The position numbers and the translations under genes were made by a program. From an uncultured Roseibacillus sp. (GTDB lineage Bacteria > Verrucomicrobiota > Verrucomicrobiia > Verrucomicrobiales > Akkermansiaceae): a stretch of 46,558 nucleotides of DNA. The notes below the pieces were generated by a model. It was not told where the DNA came from and made no database searches. It saw nothing but the letters and a program-made list of their open reading frames with translations. How positions within the stretch are numbered: the stretch's first letter is position 1; each line of letters opens with the position of its first letter. The stretch covers positions 1 to 46,558 of the forward strand of contig CALFBF010000098.1 in NCBI GenBank assembly GCA_937949965.1, given 5' to 3'. This document shows, in pieces, positions 1-8,451 of the stretch.

Positions 1-1350
1 TCCTTCAAAGATCTCGATGTCCCTCCTACCCTCGTTTCCTTCGCGCTCGCACCAGGCCAGGCTGATTCGGTGGTCTCCCCCGAGTTCAAAGCAACAAACT
101 CCAAACTCTACCTCGCCACCGCCGCGACGGACGCGGAAGGTCTCCCTGTCTATGACGACCTCATTTCGCTCGCCAACGAAATCCACGAACAAGTCGTTGC
201 AGGCAAAATCATTTCCCTGAAATATCTCGGCCAAGCGGGCCTGGGCTACGCCCTTGCGATTAATGCCCTTGGTAACGGCATCGGAGTTCGTGTGAAGAGA
301 GACGCTCTCCTCGCCCCGGCACCTTATAGCTTCCTCATCGAGGCGGCACCGGAGACAGAACTCGGTGACCGTTTTGAAAAAATCGGAACCACCACTGCCG
401 AAGCGAGCCTTATTCTCAACGAAGAGGAAATTTCTCTCACCGAAATCACGGCAGCCTACACCCAGCCACTGGAATCCGTCTATCGGACCACCTCCAATGC
501 TCTCACTTCGAACAATCCTGCGGTAGCGACGCAATCCAATTCCTTCACTCGCAAAGCACCTACTACCATCAGCCGCCCCAAAGTGATCATCCCTGTTTTC
601 CCGGGAACGAATTGCGAATACGACACGGCTGCGGCCTTTGAGCAAGCGGGAGCAGATACTGAAGTGCTCGTCTTCCGCAATCTCACTCCGCAAGCGGTAG
701 AAGAATCTCTCGACGCTCTGGCAGCCTCGATTCGTAACTCACAAATCCTAATGCTCCCCGGAGGTTTCAGCGCCGGAGACGAACCTGATGGATCGGCAAA
801 GTTCATCGCTACTATCTTGCGCAACCCCCGTATTATGGAAGCAGTTGTGGACCTCCACCAAGAGCGACAGGGTCTCATCCTTGGTATCTGTAACGGATTC
901 CAAGCTCTCGTAAAAAGTGGTCTCCTCACCCCAGCAGGTTCGGCTACTTTGGCTCACAATCCCATCGCGCGACACATCTCCACCTACGTTACTACGCGCA
1001 TCTCTAACAACAATTCCCCTTGGCTAACCAACTGCCAAGTAGGCGACTTGCACACCATCCCCGTTTCACATGGAGAGGGCCGCTTCTTAGCCGATGAAGC
1101 CACCTTAGCGAGCTTGATCGCCAATGGCCAAATCGCGACCCAATATTGCGAACTCGACGGCACACCCACAAGCGCCGAACCATTCAACCCCAACCAGAGC
1201 ATACTCGCCATCGAAGGCATCACCAGTCCTTGCGGACGCATCTTTGGCAAGATGGGTCACAGCGAACGACGCGGAGAACACGTAGCGAAGAACATCCCGG
1301 GAACGAAATGGCAGCCTCTCTTCAAGGCTGGTATTTCTTACTTCCAGTAA
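1..1350 (+). CDS. purL: Phosphoribosylformylglycinamidine synthase, C-terminal part (PurL fused to PurQ-like glutaminase), 5'-truncated by window edge
   Basis: The frame is open from base 1, before the first ATG of the ORF track; its first residues (FALAPGQADSVVSPEFKA) read as the interior of a PurL synthetase domain, so the gene starts outside the window. The enzyme converts FGAR to FGAM with ATP and glutamine in purine synthesis. From about residue 190 of the visible part there is a class-I glutaminase domain: VIIPVFPGTNCEYD, LPGGFSAGDEPDGSAKF, and the nucleophile-cysteine motif LGICNGFQAL, followed by the GKMGHSERRGEH ending typical of PurQ-type domains. Having PurL and PurQ in one chain matches the large single-chain FGAM synthases of several bacterial phyla. 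The stop is 7 bp before the next gene. The call is firm; only the upstream part is unseen. Confidence 0.93.
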   Translation, partial: SFKDLDVPPTLVSFALAPGQADSVVSPEFKATNSKLYLATAATDAEGLPVYDDLISLANEIHEQVVAGKIISLKYLGQAGLGYALAINALGNGIGVRVKRDALLAPAPYSFLIEAAPETELGDRFEKIGTTTAEASLILNEEEISLTEITAAYTQPLESVYRTTSNALTSNNPAVATQSNSFTRKAPTTISRPKVIIPVFPGTNCEYDTAAAFEQAGADTEVLVFRNLTPQAVEESLDALAASIRNSQILMLPGGFSAGDEPDGSAKFIATILRNPRIMEAVVDLHQERQGLILGICNGFQALVKSGLLTPAGSATLAHNPIARHISTYVTTRISNNNSPWLTNCQVGDLHTIPVSHGEGRFLADEATLASLIANGQIATQYCELDGTPTSAEPFNPNQSILAIEGITSPCGRIFGKMGHSERRGEHVAKNIPGTKWQPLFKAGISYFQ

Positions 1351-1357
1351 TATTACT

Positions 1358-2722
1358 ATGCAGCAAGAACTTACCGAACTCCTTGGCTCCTCCAAGGTCT
1401 CTACTTCGCGGGAAGATCTCGCTACCCATGCGACGGACAAGTGGAACTTCTCGGCTCCTCCCGAAGTGGTTGTTTTTGCAGAAAGCACCACAGATGTGGC
1501 GGCCACTTTGCGCTTTGCCCATCAGCGTAAAATACCAGTCACCACCCGAGGAGCAGGGATTGGCTACGTCGGGGGAGCGGTCCCCATTCAGGGCGGCATC
1601 GTCCTCTCTGTTGCGCGCATGAATGAGATCCTCGAGCTCTCTCCTCCCGATGGACTTACCGTCGTGCAACCCGGAGTCATCACTCGCACCCTCCAGGATG
1701 CAGCTGCCAAAGAAGGTTGGTATTACCCACCCGACCCCGCCTCCCTCAAGGAATGTTCTCTCGGAGGAAACATCGCTACTAATGCTGGCGGGCCACGTTG
1801 TCTCAAATACGGTGTTACTAAGAATTACGTAATGGGACTAGAGGTAGTTCTTGCTGATGGCACCATCACTCGCGTAGGGGGACGCTGCCACAAAAACAAA
1901 ACCGGCTTTTCTCTCACCGAACTCTTCGTAGGGTCCGAAGGATTGTTAGGAGTTGTTACTGAGGCTACATTGCGACTGATCCCTCACCCTCCCCGACGCG
2001 CAATGCTAACGGCGACTTTCGCCCGCTTCCCAGATGCCGCTGCCGCGGTGCAGGATATTCTGAACTCGGGCCACCTCCCTTCCGCCTTGGAAATCACCGA
2101 CGCCTTCACCCTACAAGCAGCGCGCGACTACTTAGGAGCCGATTCCCTGCCCGAAGGCGAAGCCCATCTCATCGTCGAAATTGACGGCCGCCACTCGGCA
2201 GTGGAGTCAGAACTCCCTGAGATCAAAGATCGACTCACCCAGTCTGGAGCCCTCTCCATCGAGACCCATCGCGATGACCAAGCCTGCGAAGCAGTCTGGC
2301 AACTCCGCCGCGAGTTCTCCTATTCGCTACGTGCAACGGGCCTCACTAAACTGAATGAAGACATCGTGGTTCCTCGCTCCAAGTTGGTCGAACTCGTCGA
2401 ATTCGCGCAAACCCTCGCAAACGACACTGGTATTCCCGTAGCCTGCTTCGGCCATGCCGGCGACGGCAACATCCACGTCAATCTGATGGTGGAGGACTAC
2501 GATGATGAGGAGAAAAAGAAGCCTGCCGACGAAGCTCTCGATCAGCTCTTCAACTGGGTCCTCGTCAATAAAGGAGCCATCACGGGCGAGCACGGAGTGG
2601 GCCTCGCGAAAAAGCGCTGGTTCCCACAAGCAGTCGGCGAAGCGAATCTCGATCTTCATCAGTCGGTTAAAAAAGCCATCGATCCTGACGGCATTCTCAA
2701 TCCTGATAAATTTTTAGGATAA
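1358..2722 (+). CDS. glcD: FAD-linked oxidase, GlcD/D-lactate dehydrogenase type
   Basis: A 454-residue FAD_binding_4/FAD-oxidase_C protein. The N-terminal FAD domain shows PVTTRGAGIGYVGGAVP and the substrate-side motif PPDPASLKECSLGGNIATNAGG (residues about 125-147). The C-terminal cap carries CFGHAGDGNIHVNLM and TGEHGVGLAKK, which in this family provide metal and substrate contacts. Such enzymes oxidise 2-hydroxy acids (glycolate or D-lactate) and pass electrons to a quinone or partner subunit. No glcE or glcF lies beside it, so the substrate cannot be fixed from context. The start ATG lies 7 bp after purL with no Shine-Dalgarno sequence, suggesting joint transcription with purL. Confidence 0.88.
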   Translation: MQQELTELLGSSKVSTSREDLATHATDKWNFSAPPEVVVFAESTTDVAATLRFAHQRKIPVTTRGAGIGYVGGAVPIQGGIVLSVARMNEILELSPPDGLTVVQPGVITRTLQDAAAKEGWYYPPDPASLKECSLGGNIATNAGGPRCLKYGVTKNYVMGLEVVLADGTITRVGGRCHKNKTGFSLTELFVGSEGLLGVVTEATLRLIPHPPRRAMLTATFARFPDAAAAVQDILNSGHLPSALEITDAFTLQAARDYLGADSLPEGEAHLIVEIDGRHSAVESELPEIKDRLTQSGALSIETHRDDQACEAVWQLRREFSYSLRATGLTKLNEDIVVPRSKLVELVEFAQTLANDTGIPVACFGHAGDGNIHVNLMVEDYDDEEKKKPADEALDQLFNWVLVNKGAITGEHGVGLAKKRWFPQAVGEANLDLHQSVKKAIDPDGILNPDKFLG

Positions 2723-2759
2723 ACTACGATTCCTCTCGTAGAAATTCCACACCCGAACC

Positions 2760-3992
2760 ATGGACCAAAACCACTACCAACTCATCGTCATTGGTGGTGG
2801 AGCCGCAGGATTTTTTGGAGCGATCACTGCTGCGGAACACGGACTCACTCGTGTTCTCATTCTCGAGAAATCAAAAGAAGTCCTCACCAAAGTGCGCATC
2901 TCTGGAGGAGGACGCTGCAACGTCACCCATCATTGTTTCGACCCCAAAGAACTAGTGAAAAACTACCCGCGCGGGCATCGGAGTCTGCATGGACCTTTTC
3001 ACCGCTTCCAAGCCACTGATACAATTGCTTGGTTTGAAAACCAAGGAGTGGACTTAGTCACCGAGAGCGACGGGCGCATGTTCCCGGCCTCGAACACCTC
3101 TGAAACGATTATCCAGTGCCTTCGCAATCGAGCAGACGAACTCCACATCCAAGTGCGCACTCGAAGCCAAGTCACGAAACTTGGTGAAGCCGCAGAACAA
3201 ATCCAAATCGAAACCAAGGATGGCCAGAATCTAACAACCGACAACGTGCTCATGGCCACTGGCGGGCTGCGTGATCCCAACGCACAGAAACTTCTCGCGC
3301 AGGCGACGCAAACGCATAGTTCACCCGTCCCCTCTCTCTTCACCTTTCACATCGATGACGAGCGCCTCACCGAACTGCAAGGAGTGAGCGTGCCGGACGC
3401 CACAGTGAAAGCCTTCCGCGAAACAACAACCGGGCCCGTCCTGATTACGCATTGGGGATTAAGTGGTCCTGCGATCCTCAAACTCTCCGCTTGGGGAGCG
3501 CGCACTTTTGCAGAAAACGACTACTCTTTTCCGATTACCATTAACTGGACCGGAAACCAAACTGAGGAAGAGATTCGTAAACTCCTCGCTAATACCCGGC
3601 AAAGCCACCCCACTCGCCTCATTGCCAAACGATCCTTGTTAGAAGGCATTAGTAACCGCTTCTGGGCTCGCCTCTGCGAATCCGCTCACATTCCTTTGCA
3701 ACAGACATGGGCTAATCTGAGTAAAGGCCAATTACACTGCTTAGTTCGCGAACTCACGCGAGCAGAATTTCAAGTGACCGGCAAAAGCACGAACAAAGAT
3801 GAGTTCGTGACCTGCGGTGGAGTCCACCTCAAGGACCTCAATCTCAAAACGATGGCGAGCAAACAGCAAGAAGGCTTCTACTATGCGGGCGAAGTCCTCG
3901 ACATCGATGGCGTCACCGGCGGCTTCAACTTCCAAGCCGCTTGGACCACGGGCTATCTTGCAGGGCAAGCAATTGCCGCTAAATACACCTAG
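2760..3992 (+). CDS. NAD(P)/FAD-dependent oxidoreductase, HI0933/BaiN-like flavoprotein
   Basis: A 410-residue flavoprotein of the HI0933-like family. The N-terminus holds the Rossmann dinucleotide fold LIVIGGGAAGFFGAI, followed by the family signature ISGGGRCNVTHH near residue 47. The C-terminus has the second FAD motif YYAGEVLDIDGVTGGFNFQ near residue 375. Members are cytoplasmic oxidoreductases; BaiN acts in bile-acid dehydroxylation, but most members have no assigned substrate and I assign none here. It follows the glcD-like gene by 37 bp on the same strand, and its stop lies only 9 bp from the stop of the convergent DUF2288 gene. No obvious Shine-Dalgarno sequence precedes the ATG. Confidence 0.88.
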   Translation: MDQNHYQLIVIGGGAAGFFGAITAAEHGLTRVLILEKSKEVLTKVRISGGGRCNVTHHCFDPKELVKNYPRGHRSLHGPFHRFQATDTIAWFENQGVDLVTESDGRMFPASNTSETIIQCLRNRADELHIQVRTRSQVTKLGEAAEQIQIETKDGQNLTTDNVLMATGGLRDPNAQKLLAQATQTHSSPVPSLFTFHIDDERLTELQGVSVPDATVKAFRETTTGPVLITHWGLSGPAILKLSAWGARTFAENDYSFPITINWTGNQTEEEIRKLLANTRQSHPTRLIAKRSLLEGISNRFWARLCESAHIPLQQTWANLSKGQLHCLVRELTRAEFQVTGKSTNKDEFVTCGGVHLKDLNLKTMASKQQEGFYYAGEVLDIDGVTGGFNFQAAWTTGYLAGQAIAAKYT

Positions 3993-4001
3993 GAAGTCTC
4001 C

Positions 4002-4349
4002 TTACTGAAGAGGGCGGCAGAGCACAAATGGCGAGACCACGAGGGCCTCGAATTGCACCTTCCCATCTTCCCATTGAAAGGCATGAATCCCTTCGATTTT
4101 AACTAGGTCACCACTTTTTAACCAAGCCTGCACGGCAGCGGAATCATCCCCAGCCATCGCTTCCCCCACCGTCGTCATTTCTAGGCTGGAATCGACAAAG
4201 TAGAGGCAATCACGCTCGAAGTGAGGCTTGAGATACCCCCAATCGACTTCTCCTTGAAACTGGGCCAGTTTCTCAGCCGGAGTCGATTGGTCTTCGCCTA
4301 AGATGGCATACTTCATCCCTTCTGCAGGGCCTTCGGAATCAGAAATCAT
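4002..4349 (-). CDS. DUF2288 family protein
   Basis: A small soluble protein of 115 residues. The segment running from VDWGYLKPHFERDCLYFVD through TVGEAMAGDDSAAVQAWL to FEALVVSPFVLCRPL has the layout I remember for DUF2288: an aromatic start, then a helix with DD..AVQ.WL, then a VV.P(W/F)VL end. Function is unknown for the family. It lies 12 bp downstream of the MOSC gene on the same strand and probably shares its transcript. An internal Met at residue 12 (MKYAILGEDQ, preceded by AGAAGGG) could be the true start, giving about 104 residues. The family call rests on memory of the pattern, so it is moderate. Confidence 0.65.
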   Translation of the reverse strand: MISDSEGPAEGMKYAILGEDQSTPAEKLAQFQGEVDWGYLKPHFERDCLYFVDSSLEMTTVGEAMAGDDSAAVQAWLKSGDLVKIEGIHAFQWEDGKVQFEALVVSPFVLCRPLQ

Positions 4350-4361
4350 GGTCTCAAAAAT

Positions 4362-4856
4362 CTATTGCGTCTCCGCCATGACTTGCAACTCACTAGTGCC
4401 CTTTGCCAAGGTTCCCCCTTTGACAATCCGACAGCGCAAACCACCCTTCCCTCTCAAAAATTCCTCCACGCCGGGCGCACACGCTTGATCCATCCAATAA
4501 CAAGGAGCCGCTTCTTCACTACCCGTGAACTCAAGGTCTCCAATCTGGAACCTCTTCCCAATCAACTCATTGAGATCGAGGCCACTCACGATCACATTGC
4601 GACGGAACTCACTCGCAGGGAGATCTGCTAGATCGAACTTCTCCTTCACTTCCGTCCAAACTGCTTCGTCGAAGAAAGTGATCTGCCCTTTGAAATCTGG
4701 TTTATAATCGAAGTAACGGTCCCCCACAATTCCGCTTCCCGCCACTAACTCGACGCTCTCGCGATCGACAATTTCATGTTCCAAACGTTCTTTCCCGTGC
4801 CGCCCCTTGAAGTCATGGGCCGGAGAAATAAAAAGGTGGTGAATGCAACCAGTCAT
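4362..4856 (-). CDS. MOSC domain-containing protein
   Basis: The track ORF begins at a TTG (4883), but the ATG nine codons in gives MTGCIHHLFISPAHDFKG, a normal MOSC N-terminus, so I start at 4856. The core motifs are present: a Gly-Asp-Arg turn (GIVGDRYFD), FRRNVIVSGLDLNELIGKRF, and the cysteine-bearing GSEEAAPCYWMDQACAPGVEE. MOSC domains are pyridoxal- and molybdenum-cofactor-sulfurase-related folds in which the conserved Cys is thought to carry sulfur or bind a substrate; small free-standing members include YiiM-like proteins. At 164 residues this is a stand-alone domain. It is upstream of the DUF2288 gene in a likely two-gene operon. A moeA gene is 34 kb away, so there is no local Moco cluster. 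Confidence 0.8.
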   Translation of the reverse strand: MTGCIHHLFISPAHDFKGRHGKERLEHEIVDRESVELVAGSGIVGDRYFDYKPDFKGQITFFDEAVWTEVKEKFDLADLPASEFRRNVIVSGLDLNELIGKRFQIGDLEFTGSEEAAPCYWMDQACAPGVEEFLRGKGGLRCRIVKGGTLAKGTSELQVMAETQ

Positions 4857-5123
4857 GTCGTAAAGATTGCCCAAATCTACCAAATTTGAACCCTCTTTTT
4901 TTTAGAAAACGGATCTTAGCTCCCACTCACCAACAACCTCAGTATCCTCACAGTTACCGACATCCTGTTAGCGCTTCCAAACACCAAGAAACGCTTGGGA
5001 ATCCCTGTTTACGTAAATAATACTTCATCCTAGGAAGAGAACAATAGGACGCAGTCAAAATCTCACTTACCCAATCATTAAAATTTGGGAGAGAACCCGT
5101 TTTGGGGAAGCTTAAGTTCTGCT

Positions 5124-5154
5124 AGCTGTTGGCAAGATGCCAACGCCACCAGCT
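5124..5154. repeat. Palindromic, REP-like element beside tRNA-Asp
   Basis: A perfect 7-bp stem with a 3-base loop (GTTGGCA-AGA-TGCCAAC, 5128-5144) lies inside a looser outer palindrome whose ends are both AGCT (5124-5127 and 5151-5154). It starts 10 bases beyond the CCA end of tRNA-Asp. There is no T-run on either side, so it is not a normal intrinsic terminator. I recall GGCAAGATGCC-type words as dispersed intergenic repeats in some Verrucomicrobiota and Planctomycetota, but only this copy was noticed in the window. Confidence 0.5.
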
Positions 5155-5163
5155 TGGGGTGAG

Positions 5164-5240
<77 letters not shown>

Positions 5241-5333
5241 CAGTAGAAACCGCTCGGTGTGAAATTCACTGTCGAACGGCGTGGGCGCGCAAGCTAAGGA
5301 TTTTCCTCCTCTCGCGCAATCAAAAATCACGCT

Positions 5334-6260
5334 TTATTTCACTTTTTCTATCATGGCTTGCAAAGTGTCCCAATCTCCGGCGGTTTCGATAGTGGCACCC
5401 TTATCAATACGAGTCATTAAACCAGCCAAAACCTTACCCGGGCCAAGCTCTAGAAAGAGCTGAGCGCCCCGTTCGCGAAGAAGCTGGATAGACTCGACCC
5501 AACGGACGGAACCCGTGACTTGCTTCTGTAAGCTATCCCGAATGTCCGCAGACTCCGTCATCGCGGCCGCACGCTGGTTGCTAATGACGGGAAAACGCGG
5601 TGAGGAGACTTCAGCCGCTTCTAAAACGGGGCCTAGCTTGGCTTCGGCTCCAGCCATGAGACGGGAGTGGTAAGCTCCGGCTACTTTGAGCTTCTTGGCG
5701 AGCTTGATCTTGCGCGATTTGGCCTCGGCAACCGCTTGATCGATTCCGGCAACAGTACCAGAGAGCACGATTTGACCCGGTGCATTCAAGTTGGCGACAT
5801 CGACGTCGCTTTCTTCGGCTAAGGCACGTACCGCGGCCTCGTCCCCGCCTACCATCGCCGCCATCGCGCCTTCGGTCTCTGCACAGGCTTCATCCATGAG
5901 TTGTCCGCGCTGAGCGACAACACGGAGACCTTCTTCGAAGGTAAAGCTCCCCGCCGCAGTATGAGCGGTCATTTCTCCCAAGGACAGGCCGGCCGCAAAA
6001 GTAGGATTCAGATGCGGACAAGCGTCTTTGAGAATAGACCACATCGCGAAGCCGTGGACAAAGAGGGCTGGCTGGCAGTTCGCAGTCTTGGTCAGTTCTT
6101 CTTCTGGTCCTTCAAAGATAATTTTGCTGAGATCGCGCCCGAGGACTTCGTCCGCGCGCTCAAAGAGCTCTTTCGCAATGGGGCTCTCGGTAACGAGGTC
6201 CTTACCCATGCCCACTTTCTGGGCTCCTTGTCCGGCAAATAGTAATACGCAATCGCTCAT
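5334..6260 (-). CDS. fabD: Malonyl-CoA:ACP transacylase
   Basis: Transfers malonyl from CoA to acyl carrier protein for fatty-acid synthesis. The N-terminus LLFAGQGAQKVGMGKDL and the nucleophile elbow GLSLGEMTAH (Ser in GLSLGE; many family members have GHSLGE) are both present. The catalytic His sits in VAGAYHSRLM near residue 200, followed by the late motif LELGPGKVLAGL. I choose the ATG at 6260 (MSDCVLLFAGQG); the track start five codons upstream is a TTG. The length of about 308 residues is normal. No other fab genes are adjacent; upstream on the same strand is the GT4-phosphatase fusion gene, 72 bp away. Confidence 0.95.
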   Translation of the reverse strand: MSDCVLLFAGQGAQKVGMGKDLVTESPIAKELFERADEVLGRDLSKIIFEGPEEELTKTANCQPALFVHGFAMWSILKDACPHLNPTFAAGLSLGEMTAHTAAGSFTFEEGLRVVAQRGQLMDEACAETEGAMAAMVGGDEAAVRALAEESDVDVANLNAPGQIVLSGTVAGIDQAVAEAKSRKIKLAKKLKVAGAYHSRLMAGAEAKLGPVLEAAEVSSPRFPVISNQRAAAMTESADIRDSLQKQVTGSVRWVESIQLLRERGAQLFLELGPGKVLAGLMTRIDKGATIETAGDWDTLQAMIEKVK

Positions 6261-6332
6261 CTGGCTGTCACCCAAGACTTTCCGCGCGAGAAGTGCAAGT
6301 CTGGAGCATGCACGTCTTAAGTGCCCTTCGCG

Positions 6333-8300
6333 CTACGCCAAAATCTTGTGTTCTGCTGTCGCAGAGAGATTCCTTGGTTGATGACCCAAGGGCGAACGAG
6401 AGTTCTCCCCGAGGCGTTTGAGGAATTCTGAGTAAAGGAGCACCTCAAAAGTCCCGTCAGTATGTTCGACGACACAGCTCATGCTCTCGACCCAATCTCC
6501 TGAGTTGAGATACCGAATATCCGCTATCGTTTTGTCCTTGGGAGTGTGAATGTGGCCACAGATGATGCCGTCACAATTCTTCCGATGCGCCAAGGCCACT
6601 AGCTGTTCCTCATACTTGCCCACAAAGCTGACCGCATTCTTAACCCGTTCCTTAATCTGCTTGCTGATGGAGAGGTAGGGCTTTCCGCGCCACTTACGGT
6701 AATGATTATACCAACGATTGACCCGAAGGACACTGTCGTATCCGAAAGCTCCTAACATGGCTACCCACCTAAAGTGACTTACCATATGATCGAACCCATC
6801 CCCATGCACTACGAGATACCTACGCCCATCGATCCCCTCATGCACGGCCTCCTTTCGAAGCTTAATGGTTCCGAAGTCGATGGGGAAGAAGCGCTCCATA
6901 ATGTCGTCATGGTTTCCTCGAAGATAGATGACCTCGGTCTCTTCTTTTTCACTCTTCTTGAGAATGGTGCGAATCACGCGAGTATGGCGCTTACTCCAAC
7001 TCGTTCCTCTTTTGAGAGCCCAACCGTCGATGATATCACCATTGAGAAAGAGCTTCTGGCAACGGGTGTGCTTGAGGAAGTCGACCAGTTCTTTGGTCTT
7101 GGACTCGGGGGTTCCTAGGTGGAGATCGGAAAGGAAGATAGACTCAAACTCAAGAAACTGTTCGCGAGCGCGAAAAGATGGAGAGGCTGCGTAGCGTTCG
7201 GCGGTTTCTTGCAATAAGCCTTCAAAGGTAGATACAATTTGGCTCCACCCGAATTGTTCGCTATGCTTGCGAGCAGCCCGACCAAGGTCACGCCAACTGG
7301 CAACCTTGGCAGTCGCCTTAGCCCGACGAATGAACTCATCCTCAGCCCCGCAAGGCACCTTGAGGCCATTACGTCCATCTACTACGTGAACCCCTGAAGC
7401 GGCGTAATCGTAACTCAGTGTGACAAGCCCACTGGCCATTCCTTCCAAGAGAACATTCCCAAAGGTTTCGGTCTCACTGGGAAACAGAAGGACATCGGCA
7501 GAAGCATAATATTTTGCCAAATCCTCACCACACTGCATGCCCGCAAAAGTGACTTCAGAATACTTCTCGGCGAGCTTGATGCGGGAAGGACCGTCCCCGA
7601 CTACGACGGCCTTAGCGGCAGGGTTTTCGCGACGGATTTCTCGAAAGGTTTGGAGACCAAACTCAAGATTCTTCTCAGGAGCCGCTCTCCCAACGAACAG
7701 ATACACCGGATCTTGCGGAGCAGCTTGCCACTGTTCACGTAAGGCCTCACATCTTTTCTTAGGATGAAAAAGATCGGAATCAACTCCGCGGCCGAGAACT
7801 GCTACGTTCTGGAAAGAATGCTCGCGCAAAGTCGCTGCCACATCAGCGGAAGGCGTTACGGTGAGATCTGCCAACTCATGAATCTTGCGTAACCACGCGA
7901 GCATGGGAGCCTTGAGCCCACCGAGACGATATTGCTCTAGGTAATCGTGAAAGCAGGTATGAAATCCAGTCACCGAAGGGATGCCTAAGCTCTGAGCCGC
8001 CTGCAGCGCCGAATACCCCATCGGGCTCTCGGTCGCAACGTAGACCACATCGGGCCGCTTACGAGACCAACGCTTGCGGAACTTTACAGGGCGAGGCAAT
8101 CCAACGCGGATTTCGCGATAACCGGGAAGTCGCAAAAAGCGAGCAGAGGTGTCACCGGCCCCTGCTGATTGCTCCTCCCCTGCCCGAATGATATGCACCA
8201 GATGTCCATTGCGGCGCAAACCTTGGACAAGACGACCCAAGGTCATGGCAACACCATTGATGTCGGGCGCGAAGGTGTCGGTGACAATATCGATTCTCAT
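6333..8300 (-). CDS. Fusion protein: GT4 glycosyltransferase + LpxH-like metallophosphatase
   Basis: One uninterrupted 655-residue frame holds two enzymes. Residues 1 to about 370 are a GT-B, family-4 glycosyltransferase: N-terminal DTFAPDINGVAMTL, FVGRAAPEKNLE in the donor domain, and the EX7E-type motif PSETETFGNVLLEGMASG near 275-292. Its closest look is to MgtA/SqdX/PimB-type lipid glycosyltransferases. Residues from about 385 to 640 are a calcineurin-like phosphoesterase with every metal motif: SDLHLG, NGDIIDGW, RGNHDD, VHGDGFDH and GHIHTP. That domain resembles UDP-2,3-diacylglucosamine pyrophosphatases of the LpxH2 type. There are no membrane segments. A role in lipid A or glycolipid assembly is inferred from the two domains; the substrates are unknown. 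No Shine-Dalgarno sequence is visible before the ATG. Confidence 0.87.
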   Translation of the reverse strand: MRIDIVTDTFAPDINGVAMTLGRLVQGLRRNGHLVHIIRAGEEQSAGAGDTSARFLRLPGYREIRVGLPRPVKFRKRWSRKRPDVVYVATESPMGYSALQAAQSLGIPSVTGFHTCFHDYLEQYRLGGLKAPMLAWLRKIHELADLTVTPSADVAATLREHSFQNVAVLGRGVDSDLFHPKKRCEALREQWQAAPQDPVYLFVGRAAPEKNLEFGLQTFREIRRENPAAKAVVVGDGPSRIKLAEKYSEVTFAGMQCGEDLAKYYASADVLLFPSETETFGNVLLEGMASGLVTLSYDYAASGVHVVDGRNGLKVPCGAEDEFIRRAKATAKVASWRDLGRAARKHSEQFGWSQIVSTFEGLLQETAERYAASPSFRAREQFLEFESIFLSDLHLGTPESKTKELVDFLKHTRCQKLFLNGDIIDGWALKRGTSWSKRHTRVIRTILKKSEKEETEVIYLRGNHDDIMERFFPIDFGTIKLRKEAVHEGIDGRRYLVVHGDGFDHMVSHFRWVAMLGAFGYDSVLRVNRWYNHYRKWRGKPYLSISKQIKERVKNAVSFVGKYEEQLVALAHRKNCDGIICGHIHTPKDKTIADIRYLNSGDWVESMSCVVEHTDGTFEVLLYSEFLKRLGENSRSPLGHQPRNLSATAEHKILA

Positions 8301-8451
8301 TGAAAGGATTGGTTACTTTCCGAATCGTTTATTCTCTTTTTTCTTAAGGGATGGGAATAAGTGCTTTGTGAAGATATCGTCACATAGCATTAGCGTCTCT
8401 CAAGCTAAGTTCGCCCCATTTGACGACACTCTTTACAGGGAGAGCAACGCT

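Noticed and set aside
480-929. 149-codon minus-strand ORF inside purL
   Set aside because: Shadow of the purL glutaminase domain; no start context or recognisable protein.
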